Source: DATDIC01 sp963777625
Lineage (GTDB): Bacteria > Pseudomonadota > Alphaproteobacteria > Acetobacterales > Acetobacteraceae
Length of the DNA: 64,000 nt
NCBI GenBank assembly: GCA_963777625.1
Contig: CAVZRO010000008.1
Coordinates: 262,814 to 326,813, forward strand
Direction of reading: 5' to 3'
Shown here: one piece after another, positions 16,837 to 25,814 of the stretch
Position numbering within the stretch: the stretch's first letter is position 1
Layout: each line of letters begins with the position of its first letter
The notes under the pieces: generated by a model
The model's input: only the letters and a program-made list of their open reading frames with translations
Told to the model about the DNA's origin: nothing
The model's database searches: none
Program-made: the position numbers and the translations under genes

Positions 16837-17680
16837 ATGACAACGCCACCCCGGGTCCTGGCACCCCCAGGCGCCTGCGACTGCCATTTTCACATTTTCG
16901 GCCCGTATGAGCGGTTCCCGTTGCATGCTGGCCGTGGCTACGACCCGCCGGCCGCCAGCGTGGAGGATTACCTGGCGATGGCCGGCGCGGTTGGGCTGCA
17001 GCGGATGGTCGTGGTGCAGGCCAGCGTGTACGGCACTGACAACCGGGCCACCTTGGATGCCGTGCAACGTTTCGGCGTCGACCGGGCACGCGCGGTCGCC
17101 GTCATCGACGACCGTTTCGACGACGCGGCGCTCCGCCAGCTCGATGCCGCCGGCGTCCGTGGCGTCCGGTTCAACCTGGTCAGCGGCAACAGCACGCCGG
17201 AGCATCAGCTCGACGTGCTGGCTCAGCGGATCGCGCCGCTCGGATGGCACATCCAGATCTACGCCGATGGCGACCGGCTGGCGGAACTGGCACCGCGCCT
17301 GACCCGGTTGCCGGTGGACGTGGTGATCGATCATCTCGGCGGCGTCCGCACCGAGCACGGCACCGGCCACCCGCACTTCCATGCGCTGCTTCGCCTGCTC
17401 GAACTCAGGCCGCGCCTGGGTGAAGCTGTGCAGCTATCGGGCCTCGTCGAAAGGCGCGCCGTGGGACGACGCCGGCGATAATGTGGGCACCTTGGCGGCC
17501 GCCGCGCCCGAACGATGCGTCTGGGGGACCGATTGGCCGCACCCGGGCATGGATCCGGTGCCGGATGCCGGCCTGCTGCTCGATCAGTTGTTTACCTGGG
17601 TGTCGGACCCGGATGCGCGGCAGCGTATCCTGGTCGACAACCCGGCCCGGCTTTACGGCTTCCCCACCAACGGGCGATAG
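16837..17680 (+). pseudogene. Amidohydrolase (2-pyrone-4,6-dicarboxylate lactonase-like), one-base frameshift
   Basis: The first frame (to 17481) begins MTTPPRVLAPPGACDCHFHI. It has the CHFHIFGP metal motif, then VVVQASVYGTDNRA, GVRGVRFNLVSG and VVIDHLGG, all typical of the LigI-like amidohydrolase-2 family. Family conservation switches at about 17401 to the +1 frame, which reads SGRAWVKL, then APWDD, WGTDWPHPG and LVDNPARLYGF to 17680. Deleting one A in the GAAC at 17401-17404 restores LLDSGRAWVKL, the expected motif. The joined product is about 280 residues. The first frame alone lacks the final catalytic Asp (GTDWPHP). Sequencing error is as likely as real inactivation. Confidence 0.8.
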
Positions 17681-17740
17681 ACGATCCAACTCGGCCGCCA
17701 CGCAAGGCGGGTAACGACAAACACTTATACGGATGTACGC

Positions 17741-18571
17741 ATGCTGATCGCCCAGTTGACGGACCTTCATGTCAGACCTGTCGGCAAGTCGGCCAATCGG
17801 GTGGTGGAGACGAATGTCTTCGCCGAACGGGCCTTGCGCTCGGTGGCCGCGGTACAGCCGCGCCCGGACGCGGTCATAATTACCGGCGACCTGACTGAAT
17901 GCGGGCTGGACGAGGAATACGCCAACCTGGCCCGCATGCTGCGGCACAATCTGACCATGCCGGTCTATGTCATTCCCGGCAATCACGACCGGCGAGGCGT
18001 GTTGCGGGAGGGGCTGGCGCATCTGCCCGGGGTGACCAGCGACCCGCATTTCGTGCAGTACGTGATCGAGGATCATCCGGTACGGCTGATCATGCTGGAC
18101 ACGCTGGTACCCGGCGCCGGGCACGGGGAATTGTGCGCCGAACGGCTGCGGTTTCTGGAGCGCAGCCTGGCTGCGGCGCCCCACCGGCCGACCATGATCG
18201 CCATGCACCATCCGCCGTTCGTCTGCGGGATCGGCCACATGGACCGGATCAATATGCGCAACGCGGCTGAATTTGCGGACCTGATCGCCCGCCACAAGCA
18301 GGTGGAGCGGATCATTTGCGGGCATGTTCATCGTCCGGTGGTGGTACGGATCGGTCAGGCGGTCGCGTCCATCGCGCCCTCCGTCGCCCACCAGGTCGAG
18401 TTGTGCTTCGACCCGCAGGACGCCGGCGCCTTTATATTCGAGCCGCCGGCGTACCAGCTTCATCGCTGGACCGCAGACGATGGTATCGTATCGCATATCG
18501 TTTATGTCGAACGATTTGACGGCCCATTCCCGTTTGTGAACGAAGCGGAATACCCCGGCAGGCAGCAGTAA
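17741..18571 (+). CDS. Class III cyclic-nucleotide phosphodiesterase-like metallophosphoesterase (CpdA-like)
   Basis: This 276-residue calcineurin-like phosphoesterase has the full set of metal ligands: D8 and H10 in QLTDLHV, D50 in ITGDLTE, N81 and H82 in IPGNHDRR, H156 in AMHHPPF, and H195/H197 in CGHVHRP. This arrangement matches CpdA-type enzymes that hydrolyse cAMP in the cytoplasm, although related members act on other phosphodiesters. There is no signal peptide. It lies 60 bases after the amidohydrolase gene on the same strand. Confidence 0.87.
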   Translation: MLIAQLTDLHVRPVGKSANRVVETNVFAERALRSVAAVQPRPDAVIITGDLTECGLDEEYANLARMLRHNLTMPVYVIPGNHDRRGVLREGLAHLPGVTSDPHFVQYVIEDHPVRLIMLDTLVPGAGHGELCAERLRFLERSLAAAPHRPTMIAMHHPPFVCGIGHMDRINMRNAAEFADLIARHKQVERIICGHVHRPVVVRIGQAVASIAPSVAHQVELCFDPQDAGAFIFEPPAYQLHRWTADDGIVSHIVYVERFDGPFPFVNEAEYPGRQQ

Positions 18572-18630
18572 CCGGGCGATTAAAACACTGACGGCGTGCG
18601 GGAATTTGCCTGGAATTATGCAACCCTAAG

Positions 18631-19296
18631 GTGTATATTGTCGCCATGTCACTATCGGCATGGTTGGTGGATGCATCCGCCCGGTTCCGCCCCGTCAGGG
18701 TACTGACGGAACCCCCGGTTGTCCCCATGTCTGTTGTTGACAACCAAGCTGATTTGTCGGGGAAGGCCTCTTTGCCGGCCGCAGCTTCAGGATCGCCGGG
18801 CGGCGTCGACGCTCGTCCCTCGCTGGACGTGGAGCAGGAAGTGCGGGCGGCGTTGCAGGAAGCCGCGGCGTCCGCCACCGGGCGGACCCGGTTCGAGTTT
18901 GCGGTTCGGCAGGATCTCGCCACCCGGACGGATGCGCAGCGATTCCGCAAGGCGCTGGCGGCGATGATCGCACATGCGGCTATGCAGGCGCCCATGGGGC
19001 GTGTGCTGGTGACCGCCACGCGGCACGGGGGACGGATTCAGGTCACCGTGGGCGATGACGGTCCGGGCGGCGATCGCGCGATTCAGGCGGCAGCCCTGCG
19101 AGAGGTCGAGAGCCTTATCGCCATGCAGGGGGGAACACTGGAAATCATCGCACAGCCAGGGGAAGGCACCAGGCTGGTCGCCCGCTGGCCAGATGCCCCG
19201 CGGGAGCCGACGCCCTCGACCGGCGCAGCGGGGTCGGAGACGGCGTCGCGTGGGCAAGACGCGGCGCGCACGCCGCGGAATGAGTTCAGCCACTGA
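18631..19296 (+). CDS. GHKL-type ATPase-domain protein of unknown role
   Basis: From about residue 65 on, this 221-residue protein resembles a histidine-kinase-type ATP-binding domain. A helix occupies the N-box position (FRKALAAMIAHAAMQAP), then come VTVGDDGPGGD (G1-like box) and GGTLEIIAQPGEGTRLVARWP (G2-like end). The usual asparagine of the N-box is replaced by His, and no phospho-acceptor histidine domain is present. It could be a degenerate kinase module or a phosphotransfer-like protein. The N-terminal 60 residues are low-complexity. The start is uncertain: GTG 18631, ATG 18646 or ATG 18727. Confidence 0.6.
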   Translation: MYIVAMSLSAWLVDASARFRPVRVLTEPPVVPMSVVDNQADLSGKASLPAAASGSPGGVDARPSLDVEQEVRAALQEAAASATGRTRFEFAVRQDLATRTDAQRFRKALAAMIAHAAMQAPMGRVLVTATRHGGRIQVTVGDDGPGGDRAIQAAALREVESLIAMQGGTLEIIAQPGEGTRLVARWPDAPREPTPSTGAAGSETASRGQDAARTPRNEFSH

Positions 19297-19626
19297 TCGG
19301 CGCGTAACGCACGATATGTAACGATCGTGCTACCAGGCGGCGCTATTGCTGCCGCGTCAGAGTTCGTCATTGCCACGCATGCGGGCATCCAGGCAACGCG
19401 CGGAATTTCGGGGCCTCTCGCGTGGATGCCCGCGTTCGCGACGCGTTCGGGGGCATGACGGATCTGGAGTCTTCGTGCTTGCGTATTGGCATAAAACCCG
19501 GCCGTCCCGCCGACGATGGATCAGCATTCATGTTTCGGCCCCAGATGGGGACTTCCAGCCGGAGCGATTTGGTGCATTCACTGGTCCGGTGCGCTGGAGT
19601 GCGCACGGGCTAAGGGAGAATTCATA
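19297..19626. other. Intergenic stretch with dispersed repeat
   Basis: This gap of 330 bases between the ATPase-domain gene and the first binding-protein gene holds a dispersed repeat copy in its middle. The last 100 bases should carry the promoter of the binding protein. I cannot point to convincing -35/-10 boxes. The ribosome binding site AAGGGAGAA lies just before the ATG at 19627. Confidence 0.4.
19376..19492. repeat. Dispersed intergenic repeat, copy 3
   Basis: This copy resembles 3876-3990 and carries a perfect 10-base inverted repeat, GCGGGCATCC (19381-19390) with GGATGCCCGC (19424-19433). A local duplication of about 12 bases (GCGACGCGTTCGGG region) precedes the shared GGCATGACGGATCTGGAGTC. 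It is likely a structured, non-coding repeat. Confidence 0.7.
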
Positions 19627-20865
19627 ATGATCACAAGAAGGGATGCAGCCCGCCTGGCTGCTGTGACCGCCACAACCTTGCTTGCCGGCGGGAGACTGGC
19701 CGATGCGCAGGGCAGCGCGAAAACCGTCAAGATCGGGATAGACCTGTCGCTCACCGGGGCGGATGCGGAAAGCGCCCAGCGAATTCTGCACGGGGCGCAG
19801 ATGGCGTTCGACAACGCCAACACGAAGCACGAGATCCCAGGTTATCAGCTACAGGTGATCACGTACGACGACGGCACGGCCACCGCCGGCCAGTACGATC
19901 CCGCACAGGCTGCGACGAACGCCCGCAAGATGGTCGGCGACGGGGTGGTGGCTGCGGTCGGCCCGATGATGAGCGGTGCCGGCAAGGCGATGGCGCCGAT
20001 CCTGAGCGAGGGGGACCTGGCCACCATAACGCCGTCCTCCACCAACCCCGACATCACCGATCCGAAATTTGCCGCCCAATACAAGCCAGGCGGCAAGGCA
20101 ATCTATTTCCGTACAGTCACCACCGATGCATTCCAGGGTCCGGAACTCGCGAATTATTTCGCCGAGAAGCTCGGGGTGAAGACCGTGTACATTCTGGACG
20201 ACAGCGGCGCTTACGGCGTCGGGCTTGCCGATGCGTTCCAGCGGCAGGCGACCGCCAAAGGCATAAAGGTGCTCGGGCGGGATCGGCTGGATCCAAAGGC
20301 GGCCGACTATTCGGCCGTGCTTACCAAGATCAAGGCGCTGAACCCGAACGCGCTTTATTACGGAGGCGTCGGCCAGGCCGGCGTGAAGCTCGCCAAGCAA
20401 GCCTATGACATCATTCCGGATGTGATCAAGGGTGGCGGCGACGGCGTGTACTCGGTCGAGATGCTGAACGGCGTCGGTTACCCGGCCAACCAGGGCTGGT
20501 ACGCGACCATCGCCTCGCCGCACAGCACGGAGGAGGCAGACGCCCAGGCCTGGGTGAAGGCATACAACGACACGTACCATACCCAGCCGGATGACTATGC
20601 GATCACCGCCTATGACGCCGGGCTGGTGATTGTGGACGCCATCAAGCGGGTCGTGGCGGCGAAGCAGCCGGTGGACAAGGACACCGTTCGCGATGCGATC
20701 CAGACATCACACGTGAAGACGCTGCAGGGGCCCGTATCGTTCGATCAGAACGGGGACCTGGCCGACCGCACGATCAGCATCTTCCAGATCAAGCAGGACA
20801 AGAAATACCCGGCGGACGATATTCTGCATCAGTATCATTATGTGGGCGTGGCGCCGCAGGCCTAG
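19627..20865 (+). CDS. Branched-chain amino acid ABC transporter substrate-binding protein (paralog 1)
   Basis: This 412-residue periplasmic binding protein is of the LivJ/LivK type. It has a twin-arginine-like signal (ITRRDAARLAAVTATTLLAGG). The mature part has IGIDLSLTGADAESAQRILHGAQ, a Gly-Asp/Tyr ligand loop (YDDGTATAGQYDP), GPMMSGAGKAMAPILSE and TPSSTNPDIT. Such proteins capture amino acids or amides for LivHMGF importers, but no permease or ATPase genes are nearby. It is followed about 200 bases later by a very similar paralog. I start it at ATG 19627, which has a good ribosome binding site. Confidence 0.92.
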   Translation: MITRRDAARLAAVTATTLLAGGRLADAQGSAKTVKIGIDLSLTGADAESAQRILHGAQMAFDNANTKHEIPGYQLQVITYDDGTATAGQYDPAQAATNARKMVGDGVVAAVGPMMSGAGKAMAPILSEGDLATITPSSTNPDITDPKFAAQYKPGGKAIYFRTVTTDAFQGPELANYFAEKLGVKTVYILDDSGAYGVGLADAFQRQATAKGIKVLGRDRLDPKAADYSAVLTKIKALNPNALYYGGVGQAGVKLAKQAYDIIPDVIKGGGDGVYSVEMLNGVGYPANQGWYATIASPHSTEEADAQAWVKAYNDTYHTQPDDYAITAYDAGLVIVDAIKRVVAAKQPVDKDTVRDAIQTSHVKTLQGPVSFDQNGDLADRTISIFQIKQDKKYPADDILHQYHYVGVAPQA

Positions 20866-20873
20866 GGCAAGCA

Positions 20874-20915
20874 AGGACCGGAGTATATCAGCAGCGCGGA
20901 TGGTGCTCCGGTCCT
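20874..20915 (+). terminator. Hairpin after binding protein paralog 1
   Basis: A perfect 10-base inverted repeat, AGGACCGGAG (20874-20883) and CTCCGGTCCT (20906-20915), with a 22-base loop starts eight bases beyond the stop codon. No U-run follows, so it could be a weak or Rho-assisted terminator or an mRNA-stabilising 3' hairpin. Confidence 0.45.
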
Positions 20916-21069
20916 GCGCCAAAGCCCGGAAAAAGCTGCCCGGAACAAGCTGGACTGGGCGCCTGCGGGTTCTTAACCACAGCTATGCAAACGGGGCCGG
21001 CTGTGGCATGTCCGCAGTCGGTCGCGATTTCGCGATCTGAGCAAACTCCGTAATGAAGGACCTTCAGGG

Positions 21070-22309
21070 ATGATCACTCGTCGGGCTGCCGGGCAGCTCT
21101 TTGTTGCCGGCGCGGTCGCCGCCACGATCGGCGGAGTTGACCGGGCGTACGCTGCCAACCAGGTACTGAAGATCGGTGTCGATCTGTCGCTGACCGGGGC
21201 GGATGCCGAAAGCGCGGCCCGCATCCTGCACGGCGCCCAGCTTGCGTTCGATGACGCCAACGCGGCCAACGTGGTGCCGGGTTATACATTCGACGTCGTC
21301 TCCTACGACGACGGCACCGCCACCGCCGGCCAGTACGACCCGGCTCAGGCCGCTACCAACGCCCGCAAGATGGTCAGCGACAAGCAGGTGATTGCCGCGA
21401 TCGGACCGCAAATGAGCGGCGCCGGCAAGGCGATGTCGCCGATCCTGAGCGAAGGGGATCTGGCCATCATCACCCCGTCTTCCACCAACCCGGACATCAC
21501 CAATCCAAAATTTGCGGCCCAGTACCGTCCGGGCGGCAAGGCGGTCTATTTCCGCACCGTCACGACAGACGCCTACCAGGGCCCGAACATGGCCAACTAC
21601 ATGGCCGAGAAGCTGGGCGTGAAATCGGTCTATATCCTGGACGACAGCGGCGCGTATGGCGTGGGCATTGCCGACACATTCCAGGCCCAGGCGGCAAAGA
21701 AGGGCATCAAGGTGCTCGGCCGCGACCGGCTGGACCCGAAGGCAGCCGACTATTCGGCGACCCTGACCAAGATCAAGCAGCTCAATCCGGACGCGCTCTA
21801 TTACGGCGGCGTGCTGCAGGCCGGCGTCAAGCTCGCCAAGCAGTCGTACGACATCCTGCCGAAGGTCATCAAGGCGGGCGGCGATGGGATGCTTGGCCCG
21901 GAGATGCTGACCGCGGCGGGATTCCCGGCTGCCGAGGGCTGGTATGCCACCAACGCCTCGCCGCACATGACCGATGACCAGAAGGCCGCACAGTTCGTGG
22001 AGCACTACAAGGCCAAGTATGGCGTGGCGCCGGACGATTATTCGATCACGGCCTATGACGGCGGGCTGGTGATCGTCGACGCGGTGAAGCGCCTGGTCGC
22101 CGAGAAGAAACCGGTGAACCACAGCACCGTGCGCGACGCCATCCAGACCGCGAAGGTGCCGACCATCCAGGGGACCGTCTCGTTCGATAACAATGGCGAC
22201 CTGCTCGACCGGACGGTCAGCGTGTTCCAGATCAACAAGGACACCTCGAAGCCGCTGGACGACATCTCAGCCCAGTACAAGTACCATAGGTGTCGCACCG
22301 CAAGCGTAA
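21070..22309 (+). CDS. Branched-chain amino acid ABC transporter substrate-binding protein (paralog 2), C-terminal frameshift
   Basis: This protein is close to paralog 1 along its full length: LKIGVDLSLTGADAESAARI, YDDGTATAGQYDPAQAATNA, GPQMSGAGKAMSPILSEGDL and others. It has a twin-arginine-like ITRRAAGQLF signal. As written, the frame leaves the family after DDISAQYKY and reads through to 22389, overlapping glcE. Dropping one C at 22284-22285 gives KYIGVAPQA and a stop at 22307-22309, matching the paralog's YVGVAPQA end. I therefore give the restored end. The extra C is very likely a sequence error. No cognate permease genes are linked. Confidence 0.88.
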
Positions 22310-22327
22310 CCTTGCCGCTCGATCGTC

Positions 22328-22350
22328 ATGGCCGGGCTCGTCCCGGCCAT
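22328..22350. repeat. Palindromic intergenic repeat (MAGLVPAI-type)
   Basis: A perfect 9-base stem (ATGGCCGGG/CCCGGCCAT) with a 5-base loop lies in the gap before glcE. The surrounding CGTCATGGCCGGGCTCGTCCCGGCCATC belongs to a palindromic repeat type common in alphaproteobacterial genomes, which yields artefact peptides such as MAGLVPAI. It probably folds in RNA and may end the transcript of the binding-protein gene. Confidence 0.65.
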
Positions 22351-22385
22351 CGGCGCCCGGCCGGCCGTGACCACTCCGCTTCGCC

Positions 22386-23588
22386 ATGAACATCGCCGGC
22401 GAAGCCCCCGAGAGCGAGTCCGCTATCGCTGCCGCGATCGCCTCGGCCGTCGCAGCGCGCGAACCCTTGCTGGTACGGGGAAACGGGACGAAAGACGCGA
22501 TGCTCCGCCCGGTGCAGGCGGGACGTAGCCTTTCAGTTTCCAACCTGCGCGGCATCGTCTTCTATTCACCGCACGAGCTGGTCATCCGCGCCCGCGCCGG
22601 GACGCCGCTGCCCGAGCTGGAAGCCGCGGTGGCCGCACAAGGTCAGCACCTGATTGCCGAACCCCCTGACCTGACGAGCCTCTTCGGCGCTGCCGCACCG
22701 CAAACGCTGGGCGGGATCGTCGCCGCCAACCTGTCGGGGCCGCGCCGTGTCGCCTGGGGTGCGATGCGCGATCACGTCCTTGGCGTGCGCGCCATCAACG
22801 GGCTCGGTGAGGTGATAAACTCCGGCGGGCGGGTGCTGAAGAATGTCACCGGGCTTGATCTCTGCAAGCTGCTCAGCGGGAGCCACGGCACCCTGGCAGT
22901 GATCACCGAGGTCACGCTGAAGGTGCTCCCGGCGTCTGAAGCTGTCGGGACGGTGGCTGTGCGGGTTGCCGAGGCCGAGGCCGCCGTGGCGGTTCTGTCG
23001 GCCGGCCTGGGTTCGCCCTATGGCGTGTCGGGCGCCGCCTGGCTGCCCGAAGACGCGGCAGCGCGCGTCGGCTTCCCCGCCGCGATGGCATTCGCCCGGA
23101 TCGAGGATTTCGGGCCATCGGTGGCCTATCGTACGGACCGGCTGCGGCAGGACCTCTCGGCGCTGGGCGCGGCGGAGCTGCTGGATGATGCCGCGTCCCA
23201 CCGGCTCTGGCGCGCGATCCGCGATGCGGTTCCGCTGGGCGCGGTGGCGGACGACGCGATCTGGCGCGTGTCGGTACGCCCTTCGGCGGGGCCGGCGGTG
23301 GTGCGGGCGTTGCGGGCTGCGTTCGACGCCCGGCTGTTCCTGGACTGGGGCGGCGGGCTGGTATGGATCGCCGGACCTGCCGAGGAAACGGCGCATCACG
23401 CGGTCGAGCAGGCCGCCCTCGCGTCTGGCGGCACCTGGACTCTGCTGCGCGGCCCGGAGCCGCTGCGTGCGGCTGTCGCCGTGATCCCGCCCGAACCGCC
23501 GCCGCTCGCGGCATTCACACGGCGGGTGAAGGCGGCGTTCGATCCGCATGGTATTCTCAATCCTGGGCGTATGTTCGCCGGGGTTTGA
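22386..23588 (+). CDS. glcE: Glycolate oxidase FAD-binding subunit GlcE
   Basis: GlcE is the second subunit of the GlcDEF glycolate oxidase, which oxidises glycolate to glyoxylate at the membrane. The 400-residue protein has the FAD-binding PCMH-type start (VRGNGTKDAM, then LSVSNLRGIVFYSPHELVIRARAGTPL). It continues with GAAAPQTLGGIVAANLSGP, GGRVLKNVTGLDLCKLLSGSHGTLAVITEVTLKVLP and the family ending FDPHGILNPGRMFAG. The glcD gene is not upstream, where the paralogous binding protein sits instead. The order continues with a small membrane protein and glcF. Confidence 0.94.
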   Translation: MNIAGEAPESESAIAAAIASAVAAREPLLVRGNGTKDAMLRPVQAGRSLSVSNLRGIVFYSPHELVIRARAGTPLPELEAAVAAQGQHLIAEPPDLTSLFGAAAPQTLGGIVAANLSGPRRVAWGAMRDHVLGVRAINGLGEVINSGGRVLKNVTGLDLCKLLSGSHGTLAVITEVTLKVLPASEAVGTVAVRVAEAEAAVAVLSAGLGSPYGVSGAAWLPEDAAARVGFPAAMAFARIEDFGPSVAYRTDRLRQDLSALGAAELLDDAASHRLWRAIRDAVPLGAVADDAIWRVSVRPSAGPAVVRALRAAFDARLFLDWGGGLVWIAGPAEETAHHAVEQAALASGGTWTLLRGPEPLRAAVAVIPPEPPPLAAFTRRVKAAFDPHGILNPGRMFAGV

Positions 23589-23589
23589 G

Positions 23590-23850
23590 ATGACGGTCCC
23601 TACCGGTGCGGTGATCCCGCCATTGCTGCTTGCTTTCGGCCTGCTGGCTTTCGAGCATTATCGCACCAACCCGGAAAAGCCGATCCGCGACTTTCGCTTC
23701 CTGATGATGGTTGCGGCGGTGCTGATGATGGCCGCACAGCTTATATTCAGTGGGATATTCTGGTGGCTGCCGCCCGCCCTGCTGGTGCTCGCACTGATCT
23801 GGCTCGCGGTTGGTGGGACGCTGGTCGCCCGCCGTTTTAGGAAGCGCTGA
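23590..23850 (+). CDS. Small two- or three-helix membrane protein between glcE and glcF
   Basis: The 86-residue protein starts with ATG at 23590, one base after the glcE stop, and ends four bases before glcF. It has three hydrophobic stretches at about residues 8-20, 38-55 and 57-76, with basic ends (FRKR). The position inside glcEF suggests a membrane partner of the oxidase complex or a protein of unrelated function carried in the operon. No family is recognised. Confidence 0.6.
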   Translation: MTVPTGAVIPPLLLAFGLLAFEHYRTNPEKPIRDFRFLMMVAAVLMMAAQLIFSGIFWWLPPALLVLALIWLAVGGTLVARRFRKR

Positions 23851-23854
23851 ACCG

Positions 23855-25174
23855 ATGCAGACGAGTTTCACCGCCGAGCAGTTGCGAGACCCCGATACGG
23901 CGGAGTCCAACAAGGTGCTGCGCACCTGCGTCCATTGCGGGTTCTGCACCGCGACCTGTCCGACTTTCCTGCTGCTGGGCGATGAGTTGGATAGCCCGCG
24001 CGGGCGCATCTACCTGATGAAGGACATGCTGGAATCGGGGCGGCCGGCCACCGAGGAGGTGGTCCGCCATATCGACCGCTGCCTGTCATGCCTGGCCTGC
24101 ATGACCACCTGCCCGTCCGGTGTGAACTACATGCATCTGGTCGATCACGGCCGAGCGTATATCGAACGGACCTATCGCAGGCCCTGGCATGACCGGCTGC
24201 TGCGCGCCGTGCTGGCGCGCGTGTTGCCCAACCCGCGCCTGTTCCGCGCCGCCCTGCTGGCTGCCAGGGCCGGCCGGCCGATCGCCGGGTTGCTGCCGGC
24301 GTCGCATCCGCTCGGACAGCGGCTGCGCGCGATGCTGGCGCTGGCGCCGGCACGCCTGCCGGCAGGTGGCGCGGCGCCGCGCGTCCATCCGGCGGATGGA
24401 CAACGGCGCGCGCGTGTGGCGCTGCTGACCGGCTGTGCACAGACGGTGCTGGCGCCGGAGATAAATGCCGCCACCATTCGCCTGCTGACCCGGATGGGGG
24501 TCGAGGTGGTCGTGGCCGAAGGTGCCGGATGCTGCGGGGCACTGACGCACCATCTCGGGCGGCACGATGATTCCATGGCCAGCGCGCGGGCGAATATCGA
24601 GGCGTGGGGACGGGAGATCGAAGGGGGCGGGCTGGATGCCGTGGTGGTCAATACCTCCGGCTGCGGCACGATGGTGAAGGATTACGGGTTCCTGTTCCGC
24701 ACCGCGGCGGAGCCGTTGCGCCGTCGCGCCGAGCAGATCGCCGCGCTGGCCAAGGACATCAGCGAATTCCTGATCCATCTGGGCTATGCGCCCACGCGGG
24801 CGCCGCCGGGGCTGACGGTGGCTTATCACTCGGCGTGCAGCTTGCAGCACGGCCAACAGGTCACCGCCGAGCCGAAGGCGCTGCTGCAAAAGGCCGGCTT
24901 CACGGTGGTCGAGCCGCATGAGGCGCATATCTGCTGCGGCTCCGCCGGCACGTACAACCTGCTGCAGCCGGAGATCGCGGCGCGGTTGCGCGATCGCAAG
25001 CTGGCGCACCTGAATGCGACCCACCCGGACCTGATCGCGGCGGGGAATATCGGCTGCATCACCCAGCTTTCCGGCGGCGGACTGCCGACGGTGCATACGG
25101 TCGAGCTGCTGGACTGGATGGCGGGCGGGCCGCCACCCGCTGGGCTGAACACGCCTGCGAGAGACGCCGCATGA
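23855..25174 (+). CDS. glcF: Glycolate oxidase iron-sulfur subunit GlcF
   Basis: The 439-residue product has two 4Fe-4S ferredoxin motifs near the N-terminus, CVHCGFCTATCP and CLSCLACMTTCP. Two CCG-domain motifs follow, GAGCCGALTHH and HICCGSAGTYNLLQP. This is the standard GlcF layout, which passes electrons from glycolate to the respiratory chain at the membrane. I start it at ATG 23855. An in-frame ATG/GTG-led extension to 23810 overlaps the small membrane protein gene. It ends with a 4-base overlap (ATGA) with the TPR gene. Confidence 0.95.
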   Translation: MQTSFTAEQLRDPDTAESNKVLRTCVHCGFCTATCPTFLLLGDELDSPRGRIYLMKDMLESGRPATEEVVRHIDRCLSCLACMTTCPSGVNYMHLVDHGRAYIERTYRRPWHDRLLRAVLARVLPNPRLFRAALLAARAGRPIAGLLPASHPLGQRLRAMLALAPARLPAGGAAPRVHPADGQRRARVALLTGCAQTVLAPEINAATIRLLTRMGVEVVVAEGAGCCGALTHHLGRHDDSMASARANIEAWGREIEGGGLDAVVVNTSGCGTMVKDYGFLFRTAAEPLRRRAEQIAALAKDISEFLIHLGYAPTRAPPGLTVAYHSACSLQHGQQVTAEPKALLQKAGFTVVEPHEAHICCGSAGTYNLLQPEIAARLRDRKLAHLNATHPDLIAAGNIGCITQLSGGGLPTVHTVELLDWMAGGPPPAGLNTPARDAA

Positions 25175-25767
25175 GGCTTGCACGACGGCTCCGGCCGGCT
25201 TCACCATCGGGCATGCGATATGCGCTGATGATCCTGCTGCTGCTGACCGCTCCCGCCCTGGCAGACAGCCCTGCTGTGACGCAAAAACAGGCCCAGATCA
25301 ATGGAATGCTGGACGCCCTGAAGGGAGCGTCGAGCGAGGAAGCCGCCTCTGCGCTGGAGGCGCACCTGACCGAGCTTTGGTTGAACGCGGGCACCCCGGC
25401 GGTCACGCTGCTGATGAGTCGCGGATTGCGGGAACTGCGGGCGGGGGACAACAGCAACGCGATCGAGGATTTCGGCGATGCTGTGACGCTGCAGCCCAAT
25501 CTTGCCGAGGGATATCGCCAGCTCGCGATCGCCCGCTACGCGGCCGGCGATACCAAGGGGGCGATCGAGGCACTTGCTCTCGCGGTCCAGAACGAGCCGC
25601 GCGACTTCCTCGCGTTCAAGACGCTGACGGATATTTCGGAAGCGCGGCAGAACTGGAAAGCCGCATACGAGGCCTGGCAGAAGGTGCTGGCGATCGATCC
25701 GAAAACACCGGGTGCCGCGCAGCGGCTGAAACGTTTGCAACAACAGGCATTCGGGCAGGAAACGTAG
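25171..25767 (+). CDS. Secreted TPR-repeat protein
   Basis: The 198-residue protein begins with a basic stretch and a hydrophobic signal (MRYALMILLLLTAPALA, cleavage likely after ALA). The remainder contains two to three tetratricopeptide repeats (LMSRGLRELRAGDNSNAIED, QLAIARYAAGDTKGAIEAL, AYEAWQKVLAIDPKTP). It probably acts as a periplasmic protein-binding scaffold. It overlaps glcF by 4 bases, so it is translated with the glycolate genes. A second start at ATG 25213 directly before the hydrophobic stretch is plausible. Confidence 0.8.
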   Translation: MRLARRLRPASPSGMRYALMILLLLTAPALADSPAVTQKQAQINGMLDALKGASSEEAASALEAHLTELWLNAGTPAVTLLMSRGLRELRAGDNSNAIEDFGDAVTLQPNLAEGYRQLAIARYAAGDTKGAIEALALAVQNEPRDFLAFKTLTDISEARQNWKAAYEAWQKVLAIDPKTPGAAQRLKRLQQQAFGQET

Positions 25768-25814
25768 GAAGGGCTGCGAGCCACAAACGCCCTGGGAGTG
25801 GGTGTTATCTGGGT

